Shown piece after piece: positions 1-6,593 of a stretch of 16,380 nucleotides of DNA. Source of the stretch: Candidatus Bathyarchaeota archaeon (GTDB taxonomy: Archaea > Thermoproteota > Bathyarchaeia > TCS64); contig WJIV01000202.1 of the NCBI GenBank assembly GCA_014730055.1, positions 1 to 16,380 of the forward strand, written 5' to 3'. The translations under genes and the position numbers were made by a program. Numbering within the stretch: the first letter of the stretch is position 1; each line of letters begins with the position of its first letter. The notes under the pieces were generated by a model. The model had not been told where the DNA came from, ran no database searches, and saw only the letters and a list, made by a program, of their open reading frames with translations.

Positions 1-66
1 GTCGAGATGCTAGGACCGGATTTTACTAAACAGTTTTAAGGATGCTTCATGAAATAGGTTTGGTAT

Positions 67-141
67 GGGCCGGTCGTCCAGCCTGGTTAGGATGCCGCCT
101 TTACGAGGCGGAGGTCGCCGGTTCAAGTCCGGCCCGGCCCA
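67..141 (+). tRNA. tRNA-Val (anticodon UAC)
   Basis: A complete cloverleaf can be folded by eye. The acceptor stem GGGCCGG (67-73) pairs with CCGGCCC (134-140), followed by discriminator A at 141. The D stem GTCC pairs with GGAT, with one G-U pair. The anticodon stem CCGCC (95-99) pairs with GGCGG (107-111) around the loop TTTACGA. The anticodon TAC is at 102-104, reading the GUA valine codon. The T stem GCCGG/CCGGC (117-121, 129-133) encloses TTCAAGT. CCA is not encoded, which is usual in many archaea, and I see no intron. A weak TATA-like TTTTAA at 34-39 lies at a suitable distance upstream. Confidence 0.96.
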
Positions 142-189
142 TTTCTGCATTATACGATAATTATCGATATTATTAGTACTGGTATTTGG

Positions 190-198
190 TATAATTTA
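190..198 (+). promoter_or_regulatory. Putative TATA box for the M20 amidohydrolase gene
   Basis: An AT-rich TATAATTTA lies between the tRNA and the M20 start codon. Counting about 26 bases from its centre puts transcription start near 220, leaving a leader of only a few bases before ATG 225. No convincing Shine-Dalgarno sequence precedes that ATG, which fits leaderless translation. This rests on position and composition only. Confidence 0.4.
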
Positions 199-224
199 TT
201 TGATCAAAGCCATTGTAAAGTACC

Positions 225-1406
225 ATGAATTATAAAGAAAAGGCTGCTCTGGCCATTGAATCTTTCAGGTCAGATATTGTTAGTCTAAGCAAGACAATTC
301 ATGAAAACCCTGAACTGGGTCATCGGGAGTATAAAGCTTCAAAATTGCTCATAAAAAAACTTAGAGATATTGGTTATGATGTAGAAGAAAAGGTAGCCGG
401 TATGGAAACAGCTTTCGTAGCTAGAAAAGGAGAGGGAGAACCTGTAATTGGAATACTTGCTGAATATGATGCTTTACCTGCCATCGGGCATGCCTGTGGG
501 CATAACCTAATTGCGGCAGCAGCATTTGGAGCTGCTGTTGGACTTGCGGATATCATCGATGATGTAGAAGGATCGGTGGCTGTTTATGGGACACCCGCAG
601 AGGAGGGAGTTGTTGAGAATGCTGGGGGAAAGGTGCTGATGCTGGACCAGATTAAAAAGGCTGATGCTGCGCTAATGATCCATCCAGGTCCCGGCTGGGG
701 TAGTTTTGGCTCAACTAACGCTAGGGAGAGCTTCCTAGTTGAGTTCTTCGGTAAGAGTAGTCATGCAGGTGCTGCTCCTGAAAAAGCTATCAACGCCCTA
801 GAAGGGGTTTTGCTTACTTTCCAAGGGATCAATGCACTTAGACAGCATATAAGTGGAGAGGTTCGTGTTCACGGGATCATAAAGAATGGTGGAGATAGCC
901 CGAACACAATACCAGACTACTCATCTGCACACCTATATGTGAGGGCACCAAGTATGCCTCTCCTTGAAGAGACCTATACTAAGGTGAAGAACATAGTAAA
1001 GGGGGCAGAATTGGCCACGGGTGCGAGGAGTAATGTATCGAAAGTAGCGAATACCTATGCCAACAAGATACCAAATAAGATATTGAGTGATCTATTTAGA
1101 GAGAACATCGCCTTAGAGGGAGTCGTCTATCCTGAAGAAATAGAGGTAAGAAAGAGCGGAGCTAGTACAGATTTTGGTAACGTCAGCCAGGAGGTACCTT
1201 CTCTTAGCGCTTACATCAACATTGGTGACGTTACTCTCCACAGCCCCGAGGGCGCAGAAATGACTGGGACTCCAGAAGCATACGACGCCATGATTAAAGG
1301 AGCTAAAGCTCTTGCATACACAGCAATAGACCTACTTATAGACTTAGACAACCTTGAAAAAGCCAAAAAAGAGCAAAAAGAAAGGATGAAAAAGCAGGAT
1401 AGATGA
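225..1406 (+). CDS. M20D-family amidohydrolase / dipeptidase (PM20D2/AbgB-like)
   Basis: A zinc-dependent cytosolic amidohydrolase of 393 residues, a normal length for peptidase family M20. All expected elements are visible. AEYDALP is at 79-85 and GHACGHN at 88-94, with metal ligands C91 and H93. PAEEG is at 124-128, with E126 as the likely general base and E127 as ligand. Further ligands are H153 in IHPGPGW and H339 in TLHSPEG. A dimerisation ('lid') domain starts near SSHAGAAP at 178-185. The Cys-containing metal motif places it in M20D, and the wording of the 79-94 block resembles the PM20D2/ACY1L2 and p-aminobenzoyl-glutamate hydrolase group. The substrate cannot be read from sequence; a dipeptide or N-acyl amino acid is likely. 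The C-terminus ends in a Lys/Glu-rich tail. It lies tail to tail with the UspA gene, one base apart. Confidence 0.9.
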   Translation: MNYKEKAALAIESFRSDIVSLSKTIHENPELGHREYKASKLLIKKLRDIGYDVEEKVAGMETAFVARKGEGEPVIGILAEYDALPAIGHACGHNLIAAAAFGAAVGLADIIDDVEGSVAVYGTPAEEGVVENAGGKVLMLDQIKKADAALMIHPGPGWGSFGSTNARESFLVEFFGKSSHAGAAPEKAINALEGVLLTFQGINALRQHISGEVRVHGIIKNGGDSPNTIPDYSSAHLYVRAPSMPLLEETYTKVKNIVKGAELATGARSNVSKVANTYANKIPNKILSDLFRENIALEGVVYPEEIEVRKSGASTDFGNVSQEVPSLSAYINIGDVTLHSPEGAEMTGTPEAYDAMIKGAKALAYTAIDLLIDLDNLEKAKKEQKERMKKQDR

Positions 1407-1424
1407 ACTAATCCTTTATCCTGC
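1394..1424. terminator. Inverted repeat spanning two convergent stop codons (candidate bidirectional terminator)
   Basis: GCAGGATA at 1394-1401 is repeated in perfect inversion as TATCCTGC at 1417-1424. The 15-base loop contains both stop codons, TGA at 1404-1406 on plus and TAG at 1408-1410 on minus. The arms are coding in both genes. It could form an 8-bp stem in either transcript. No long U tract follows, so it is not a textbook archaeal terminator. Confidence 0.35.
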
Positions 1425-1872
1425 AGAATTCCTCATCTTTAACTACAAGTACAGGGACAGTACAACTATCAACTACGTATCTACTAACACTGCCAAGCAT
1501 CCAAGTTATTATACCGCTCTGGCCACGATTCCCGACTATGATAAGGTCAACCTCTCTGGCTTGGGCTGACTCAACAATTATCTTGCCGGGGCTTCCCATC
1601 CTAACAATCGTAACGATCTCTAGGTCTGGAAATCTTTCATTCAGCCTCTTCTCGTGTTCATTTAGTAAATCAATATAACTTTCCTCTAACTCTTCTTGAT
1701 ATTGGGGTATATATTCAGGTGTGAACCCTTCAACTGCCATTGGTGGAAGATTTGGGACCACACTAAGGATGGTTAATTCTGCCTTTTCGGAATCTGCAAA
1801 CTCTGCAGCATAATCCAGAGCATTAAGGGAAGGTTCTGAGCCATCGACTGCAACTAGTATCTTGCTAATCAT
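1408..1872 (-). CDS. Universal stress protein, UspA family
   Basis: A single-domain universal stress protein of 154 residues, the usual length. The N-terminus (ILVAVDGSEPS, about 5-15) carries the conserved first strand and the adenine-contacting Asp. The C-terminal ATP-binding signature G-x2-G-x9-G-S is exact at G114, G117, G127 and S128, so this is an ATP-binding (MJ0577-like) rather than a non-binding UspA member. PVLVV at 140-144 is the final core strand. Such proteins are soluble dimers thought to act as nucleotide-responsive stress or regulatory factors; no partner is evident here. The gene has its own promoter and stands alone on the minus strand, ending one base from the M20 gene. Position 150 is a Cys in an otherwise ordinary tail. 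Confidence 0.93.
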   Translation of the reverse strand: MISKILVAVDGSEPSLNALDYAAEFADSEKAELTILSVVPNLPPMAVEGFTPEYIPQYQEELEESYIDLLNEHEKRLNERFPDLEIVTIVRMGSPGKIIVESAQAREVDLIIVGNRGQSGIITWMLGSVSRYVVDSCTVPVLVVKDEEFCRIKD

Positions 1873-1895
1873 TTGAAGAGCAAGATCACACGGTA

Positions 1896-1903
1896 GTATA
1901 TAA
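1896..1903 (-). promoter_or_regulatory. TATA box of the UspA gene (leaderless)
   Basis: The minus strand reads CTTATATAC here. Its centre is about 28 bases upstream of ATG 1872, so transcription should start at or next to the start codon. No Shine-Dalgarno sequence is seen. This is one of the clearest TATA boxes in the window. Confidence 0.6.
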
Positions 1904-1931
1904 GAGAGAATCCGAAATCCAAAAAAAATAC

Positions 1932-2468
1932 CTATTCGGGGAATCTGACAATTAGAGATCCGCCTATCTTTTCAACATTTACGTCAATATCCAGAGTAGT
2001 TTTAAACATGGATTTAATGTAACCTTCCAGGTAACTGCTCCATTTTTCTCCAAGCATGTGGGTAAGGTAGACATAATTCTGATCCATATAAGATGTGTAT
2101 TTGAACCAACCATTATGCTCAGAAAGCACTACGCTAAGCATATATTCCATTGACTCGAAGTCTGGGACCATACCGCGGATCAATAATGCTGATTTTGGTT
2201 TACGTTCCCCGGCCTTGGAACCAGCAGAGTACATCTGTTCTTCATTTAGCTCATCGAGGATCTCACCAAAACTCGTGTAACTCAGAGATAAAATTGGATC
2301 ATCTTGAGCAAATCTCATGAATTCTACGTATCTTCTAATTAACTCACTTACTATATGATTAATTGAGCTGTTCTCTTCCTCTGCCTGCTTCTTCAGGATC
2401 TCGTCGAAGTACTCCGGAAAACGAAATGTTCTGGTTATCATATTCTCGGTGTCTTCTTTTTCAGCCAT
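1932..2468 (-). CDS. Ribbon-helix-helix transcriptional regulator with an unassigned C-terminal domain
   Basis: 178 residues. Residues about 11-50 fit a CopG/Arc-type ribbon-helix-helix fold: a basic beta strand (ITRTFRFPEYF), a first helix (DEILKKQAEEE), the turn NSSIN and a second helix (HIVSELIRRYVEF). Residues about 92-178 form a second alpha/beta domain that I cannot name. It contains H-x2-G-x2-W-S near residue 136-143, a spacing seen in some archaeal regulator-type C-terminal domains, and may sense a ligand or drive oligomerisation. A purine-rich GGGGGA (2472-2477) sits just before ATG 2468 and supports that start; Met10 is a less likely alternative. A palindrome covers its TATA box, which suggests autoregulation. 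It is divergent from the M19 gene and could control it too. DNA binding is inferred from the fold. Confidence 0.7.
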   Translation of the reverse strand: MAEKEDTENMITRTFRFPEYFDEILKKQAEEENSSINHIVSELIRRYVEFMRFAQDDPILSLSYTSFGEILDELNEEQMYSAGSKAGERKPKSALLIRGMVPDFESMEYMLSVVLSEHNGWFKYTSYMDQNYVYLTHMLGEKWSSYLEGYIKSMFKTTLDIDVNVEKIGGSLIVRFPE

Positions 2469-2497
2469 AATTCCCCCAAGAAAGAAGAAAATCAGAC

Positions 2498-2514
2498 TTA
2501 AGAATATATCTTAA
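2498..2514 (-). promoter_or_regulatory. Palindromic putative operator overlapping the regulator's TATA box
   Basis: TTAAGA (2498-2503) and TCTTAA (2509-2514) are perfect inverted arms around the 5-base spacer ATATA. The AT core is placed as the TATA box of the ribbon-helix-helix gene: about 26 bases downstream gives a start near 2481, followed by the GGGGGA element and ATG 2468. A dimeric ribbon-helix-helix repressor binding its own promoter is a common arrangement. That this protein binds here is inference. Confidence 0.45.
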
Positions 2515-2608
2515 AGCAGATAAGCACGTATTCAAATCTGACTTCAATCAATTATTTTATAGCTGAGATAATTAGGAAAGAATAGTCTCATGTTTTTTAA
2601 TCCCCTAT

Positions 2609-2616
2609 TTTTTATA
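2609..2616 (+). promoter_or_regulatory. Putative TATA box for the M19-like gene
   Basis: TTTTTATA is centred about 33 bases before ATG 2646, so the predicted leader is only about 6 bases. The rest of the 177-base region between the regulator and this gene (2469-2645) shows no small gene or RNA that I can support. Confidence 0.4.
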
Positions 2617-2645
2617 GTAAAAACACATCATCTGCATGGATTATA

Positions 2646-3740
2646 ATGAGTAGAAGCTATCTTGACTTGAGCAAAGACGAGAAGGAACATGCTCTTGCAC
2701 TACATAAAGAGAGCATAGTTATCGACAGCAGCGTAGTAAGTGTGATTGACTATGTTGCCGAGAATATGTGGCTTGATGACGTTATCAAGGGCGGGGTAAC
2801 CGCGACAAACCTCACAGTTGGCATGCAGAGGAGATTTACCGAAGCCCTTCAAGAGATAATTGAACATAATCACTGGGCCAAGAAGAACAGTGACAGGGTC
2901 CTGGTTGTTAAAAAAGCCTCAGACATTGAGAGAGCTAAAAAAGAGGGAAAACATGGGCTAATCTACGGTCCACAAGATAGTATGTTCATCGAACGAGATC
3001 TGGACCTACTTGGGATTGCTCACGATCACGGGTTAAGAGCCATGCAGTTAACCTACAACTGGCAGAACGAAGTCGGCTCAGGTTGCCGGGAAAATAAGGA
3101 TGCGGGTCTGAGTATCTTTGGGGAGCGTGTTGTTGAGAAGATGAATGAATTAGGGATTCTTATCGATCTAAGCCATACCGGAGACAAGACATGCTGGGAT
3201 GCAATAGAGCTATCTAAAGATCCCGTGAGTTTTACACATATTATTCCCCGAAGATCAGTCCCAGAGGAACCAGGGGGCTATGCAGAGTGGGCTAATCGTT
3301 CGACCAGTTTATGGGGTAGCTTTGTGGAGTATAGCAAACAACGAGGTAAACCTGATGATATGATGAAGGCTTGTGCTGAGAAAGGGGGGGTTATAGGTGT
3401 AACACCATTCTTCGCAAAGAAGAAGGGAAAATCAAATCTAACCGATGACTTAATGGATCAGGTTGATGAGACAGTAGATATCGTCGGGGTGGATCACACT
3501 GGATTTGGAAGTGACCTTGAGTTTCCCAACAGTATCACCAGAGGGTGCTTTATCTGGAAAAACCCCGATAGGATAGATGTTGACTACTTTACACCTATGG
3601 ATAAGGAGTGGGGGTATGGTTGGCTGGAACATATGCCAAACTTCACAATGGGTCTAGTTGCTAGAGGTTACAGTGACCAGGAGATCAAGAAAATACTGGG
3701 AATAAACTTTGTAAAGCTCTTCAGACGAGTCTGGGGGTAA
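2646..3740 (+). CDS. Membrane-dipeptidase-like protein (peptidase family M19), variant metal site
   Basis: 364 residues of TIM-barrel amidohydrolase related to renal/membrane dipeptidase. Matches to the family run along the whole length: GGVTATNLTVG (49-59), the block around LLGIAHDHGLRAMQLTYNWQN (121-141), LIDLSH (172-177), FTHI (196-199), CAEKGGVIGVT (243-253), VGVDHTGFGSD (280-290) and a C-terminal GLVARGYSDQEIKKILG-type motif. H177, H198 and D290 match the second zinc site and the catalytic Asp. The N-terminal H-x-D zinc motif (usual DGHND) reads DSSVV at 27-31, and the bridging Glu position reads Tyr107. An extra segment (about 200-232) follows H198. No signal peptide or membrane segment is present, so it is cytosolic. 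It may use one metal, or no longer be a dipeptidase. It has its own promoter and is divergent from the regulator gene. Confidence 0.8.
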   Translation: MSRSYLDLSKDEKEHALALHKESIVIDSSVVSVIDYVAENMWLDDVIKGGVTATNLTVGMQRRFTEALQEIIEHNHWAKKNSDRVLVVKKASDIERAKKEGKHGLIYGPQDSMFIERDLDLLGIAHDHGLRAMQLTYNWQNEVGSGCRENKDAGLSIFGERVVEKMNELGILIDLSHTGDKTCWDAIELSKDPVSFTHIIPRRSVPEEPGGYAEWANRSTSLWGSFVEYSKQRGKPDDMMKACAEKGGVIGVTPFFAKKKGKSNLTDDLMDQVDETVDIVGVDHTGFGSDLEFPNSITRGCFIWKNPDRIDVDYFTPMDKEWGYGWLEHMPNFTMGLVARGYSDQEIKKILGINFVKLFRRVWG

Positions 3741-3749
3741 TTTCAGCTC

Positions 3750-4532
3750 TCAGATGAATATCTCAGGTTCCTTTCTTTTACTGTATTCCTCATGCAGCCA
3801 TTTCGCTATCTTCGTAATGTTAGAGATAGGTATTCTCGCCCCAGTAGGGCATTCCTTTATGCAAGCACAGCATCGAATACACGCAGATTGGCTCGTTGAG
3901 ATCCCTTTCTCTAAGGTAATAGCGGAAGTGGGACATAAATCCGCACAAAGGCCACATAAAATACACATTTCATCATTAGTATCGGGTGAGACGTTCTCCT
4001 CCCTCCTTCTCCTAACTCGGTAAGGCATATCGCCTGGGACTTTAAGGTCAACTGTATCAATTGGACGTGAGATTTTTTCACGTACCCTTATGCCGAAACT
4101 TATGGCAGTTTGAATATCATCTTCATCAGGTCTACCCATAGCAATTGGTAGATTCTCGCTATGAAAGCTGTGTTCCCCAATGAATGCGGCAGCTCCTATT
4201 GGGATAAAGTTTTGGGCCTGTACAATATTTTTGAGTTCTAGCAAAGCGTCCTCGTAGGCCCTATTTCCATACACAACTATGACTACAGCCGGTGTTCTTG
4301 CTCCCCTAATCCGATGAAATCTATCAACAGCGGTCTCTGGGATCCTTCCGCTGTAAACAGGGGCAGCAAAAATCACAAGATCTTCATCGGAAAAATTAAT
4401 AATCTCTTTTTTGGTGAATGTCAGATCTACATGGCTTACGGAGAGCCCGGTGCCTTTAGCGACAGCTGATGAGACCAGGCGTGATGTCTTAGTCGGTGAG
4501 AAATAGACAAGTGTGACCTTTGAAATATTCAT
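3750..4532 (-). CDS. EFR1-family flavodoxin-ferredoxin fusion protein
   Basis: 260 residues combining two redox modules. Residues 1-165 are flavodoxin-like: VTLVYFSPTKTSR (6-18) is the FMN phosphate-binding loop, and VIFAAPVYSGRIP (53-65) is the second flavin-contacting segment. Residues 188-232 hold two 4Fe-4S motifs, C190-x2-C193-x2-C196-x3-C200-P and C218-x2-C221-x2-C224-x3-C228-P, with an extra Cys at 222. This layout is that of EFR1 family ferrodoxins, cytosolic electron carriers common in anaerobes; their partners are mostly unknown. A leaderless-type promoter precedes it, divergent from the M24 gene. It converges on the M19 gene, with 9 bases between the stop codons. Confidence 0.9.
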   Translation of the reverse strand: MNISKVTLVYFSPTKTSRLVSSAVAKGTGLSVSHVDLTFTKKEIINFSDEDLVIFAAPVYSGRIPETAVDRFHRIRGARTPAVVIVVYGNRAYEDALLELKNIVQAQNFIPIGAAAFIGEHSFHSENLPIAMGRPDEDDIQTAISFGIRVREKISRPIDTVDLKVPGDMPYRVRRRREENVSPDTNDEMCILCGLCADLCPTSAITLEKGISTSQSACIRCCACIKECPTGARIPISNITKIAKWLHEEYSKRKEPEIFI

Positions 4533-4552
4533 ACACTAAATGTGAGAAGCAT

Positions 4553-4587
4553 GAATAAAAAATGTTGATCTAACGCGAAAATTTATT
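4553..4587. promoter_or_regulatory. Divergent promoter pair for EFR1 and M24 genes
   Basis: On the minus strand TTTTTTATTC (4553-4562) is centred about 26 bases before the EFR1 ATG at 4532. On the plus strand AAAATTTATT (4578-4587) is centred about 27 bases before the M24 ATG at 4610. Both geometries predict transcription starting at the start codon, and neither gene has a Shine-Dalgarno sequence. Confidence 0.5.
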
Positions 4588-4609
4588 TCCTGGCCTCAAA
4601 TATTAGTGT

Positions 4610-5896
4610 ATGGACGATCAGCTTTTTCCCCCGTATAATAACCCTGGCTCTGATAGCTATAAAGACAAGATTCTACCCCTCAGAAAGAGGATGGAGATCT
4701 ATAATGGCTGGCTAAAGAAGCGGTTGGAGAATCTTCTACCTAAGCTCATGGACGAGTGTGGTATTGAAATGTGGGTAATAATTGCTAGAGAGTATAATGA
4801 AGACCCAGTAATTATGAGTTTATTACCAGAACCCAATCTTTTTGCCCGTAGGAGGACCATCCTTGTGCTCCACAGAAAGTCGGATGGTATAGAAAGACTA
4901 GCGGTCTACCGTTATGGCTTCGGTGACTTCTACGAGGGTATATGGGACCCGGAGGAAGAGGAGCAATACGAGTGCCTCGTAAGGATCATAAAGGAAAGGG
5001 ATCCAAAAAAAATCGGGATTAACGTGGGGGATGATTACGCCTTCGGTGATGGCCTCACACATGGTGAATACACAAAATTAGTTAATTCCCTAGGGGATAT
5101 GAGTGAGAGATTAGTTTCAGCTGAGAAGCTCTGTGTCAGGTGGCTTGAGACACGTATCATGGAAGAAATGGAATCATATCCAATGCTTGTTGAACTAACC
5201 CATGCGATAATTCAGGAGGCTTTCAGCAGCAAGATTATCACTCCCGGAGTCACAACGACGGAGGATGTGCAATGGTGGATGAGACAGAAGATGCTTGATC
5301 TTGGACTCCAGATGTGGTTCCCTGCTACAGTAGACCTTCAAGGACCAGGAGATACCTATGATGCGGAGGATAAGCGCACTCTAATAAAAAGAGGAGATCT
5401 GATTCACTGCGACATCGGCTTCTATTATCTAGGACTAGCAACAGATGTACAGCAGAACGCCTATGTCTTAAAGCACGGAGAGACTGACGCTCCTCAAGGA
5501 TTAAAAGAAGCTCTAGTTGATGCTAATAGACTGCAGGACTTCCACGCTGAGGCAATGAAGACGGAAAGGACAGGAAACGAGATACTGAAAATTGCTCTAG
5601 AGAATGCAAAAAAGGCGGGTATAAACCCCAGCATCTATACGCACCCAATAGGTGTTCATGGACATGCAGCTGGACCAACTATAGGACTGTGGGACCAACA
5701 GAAAGGAGTACCAGGTCGTGGCGATCATAAATTATACGAGAATACCTGCTATGCCATTGAACTAAATGCCAAGAGGAAAATACCAGAGTGGGATAACCAG
5801 GAGGTAAGAATGGCATTAGAACAGGATGCCTGGTGGACCGGCGAAGAACTGATATTCCTGGCTGGACGTCAGAAAAAACTACATTTGGTGAGTTAG
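4610..5896 (+). CDS. M24-family metallopeptidase (Xaa-Pro aminopeptidase/creatinase-like)
   Basis: 428 residues. The N-terminal half (about 20-185) fits the creatinase/prolidase N-terminal domain, and residues about 190-425 form the pita-bread catalytic domain. The dinuclear metal ligands can be placed: D268 (HCDIGF), D279 (ATDVQQ), a His in the H-x-H-A-A-G stretch at 350-354, E384 (AIELN) and E404 (MALEQD). The family is therefore likely active, cleaving N-terminal residues before proline or a related amide. The start is supported by a TATA-like box about 27 bases upstream. The N-terminal extension is longer than in minimal Xaa-Pro peptidases. The stop codon is followed immediately by the TTG start of the next gene, and the two surely share a transcript. 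The substrate is not readable from sequence. Confidence 0.88.
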   Translation: MDDQLFPPYNNPGSDSYKDKILPLRKRMEIYNGWLKKRLENLLPKLMDECGIEMWVIIAREYNEDPVIMSLLPEPNLFARRRTILVLHRKSDGIERLAVYRYGFGDFYEGIWDPEEEEQYECLVRIIKERDPKKIGINVGDDYAFGDGLTHGEYTKLVNSLGDMSERLVSAEKLCVRWLETRIMEEMESYPMLVELTHAIIQEAFSSKIITPGVTTTEDVQWWMRQKMLDLGLQMWFPATVDLQGPGDTYDAEDKRTLIKRGDLIHCDIGFYYLGLATDVQQNAYVLKHGETDAPQGLKEALVDANRLQDFHAEAMKTERTGNEILKIALENAKKAGINPSIYTHPIGVHGHAAGPTIGLWDQQKGVPGRGDHKLYENTCYAIELNAKRKIPEWDNQEVRMALEQDAWWTGEELIFLAGRQKKLHLVS

Positions 5897-6403
5897 TTGA
5901 ACCACGGAGAGATTGGTAGAAAAGCGCTCGAATATGATAAATATAGCGGTTGCAGCCAATCGGTTCTCCTTGCACTCCAGGAAGCCTATGACATGTTTGA
6001 CATGGAAGCTTTCAAAGCGGCTACTGTGTTAAGTGGTGGAATAGCGAGAAGAGGGGAGACCTGTGGTGCATTAGTAGGAGGTCTTCTAGCGCTCGGACAG
6101 GCAGCTGGCAGAGAGGACATTGAGGACACCCAAGCGTACCGAGATGCTATGAAGCCAGCTAACGAAATCTGCGAAAGGTTCAAACTTAGGGTTCAGGATG
6201 CCTTCAAATCGGAGAAGAGCTTAGAATCAACTCTCTGCAGGGATATCCAGAGAATTATATATGGAAGAGCTTTTGATCTCAACGATAAGGAAGATTATAA
6301 GGCATTCCTAGAGGCAGGTGGACATAGTGATAAAGGATGTCCCCTGGTATGCTATATAGCAGCCGAGGTAACATCTGAAAAATTGGTGGAGATAGTAAAA
6401 TAA
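5897..6403 (+). CDS. C-GCAxxG-C-C family redox-type protein
   Basis: 168 residues of the C_GCAxxG_C_C family, small cytosolic proteins with spaced cysteines thought to take part in redox or metal chemistry in anaerobes. Visible signature: C19 in SGCSQSVL, GGIARRGETCGALVGG at 47-62 with C56, C92, C114 in LCRDI, and C148 with C152 in KGCPLVCY. The start codon is TTG, directly abutting the M24 stop codon. It is supported by GGTGAG at 5887-5892 inside the end of the M24 gene, at a proper Shine-Dalgarno distance. The tight coupling suggests that the redox protein and the peptidase work in one process, but I know of no established link. It ends one base before the convergent zinc-finger gene. Confidence 0.88.
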   Translation: MNHGEIGRKALEYDKYSGCSQSVLLALQEAYDMFDMEAFKAATVLSGGIARRGETCGALVGGLLALGQAAGREDIEDTQAYRDAMKPANEICERFKLRVQDAFKSEKSLESTLCRDIQRIIYGRAFDLNDKEDYKAFLEAGGHSDKGCPLVCYIAAEVTSEKLVEIVK

Positions 6404-6404
6404 T

Positions 6405-6593
6405 CTACTTCTTCATGCGGAACAAGCCAGTTATCACACTTAGAGGTGAGCCGCCTTTTGTTCCTTTTGATTCTAGGCATTTATTGCAGAGTTTTTTATG
6501 AGATTTTCCGCATGAAACACAAAACTCCTTTCCACATTCTTTACACTCGTAAGTTTTTACCCTATCGGCATCACAGAATTCACAACTTGGCAT
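6405..6593 (-). CDS. Small AN1-like zinc-finger protein
   Basis: 62 residues. Eight cysteines form four pairs: C4-x2-C7-x9-C17-x2-C20-x4-C25-x2-C28-x7-C36-x2-C39, with H32 as another possible ligand. The first six cysteines and the phrase CGKEFC follow the AN1-type zinc-finger spacing, with Cys where AN1 usually has His. A treble-clef, RING- or B-box-like two-zinc fold is the alternative. The tail (41-62) is basic and lacks a domain. GGAGAG at 6602-6607 lies about 8 bases before ATG 6593 and supports translation. No function can be assigned; AN1 fingers in eukaryotes bind proteins of the ubiquitin/proteasome system, and archaeal ones are largely unstudied. Its end meets the C-GCAxxG-C-C gene one base away. 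Confidence 0.75.
   Translation of the reverse strand: MPSCEFCDADRVKTYECKECGKEFCVSCGKSHKKLCNKCLESKGTKGGSPLSVITGLFRMKK

Noticed and set aside
1..39. Open frame ending in TAA at 37-39 (12 codons) that could be the end of an upstream gene
   Set aside because: Too short to recognise a family or to distinguish from chance; it ends 27 bases before the tRNA.
3722..3733. CAGAC-GA-GTCTG inverted repeat at the end of the M19 gene as a terminator
   Set aside because: The loop would be two bases, no U tract follows, and it is inside coding sequence.
3754..4023. 89-codon plus-strand frame opposite the EFR1 ferredoxin region
   Set aside because: It is antisense to two clear 4Fe-4S motifs; composition looks like a shadow frame.
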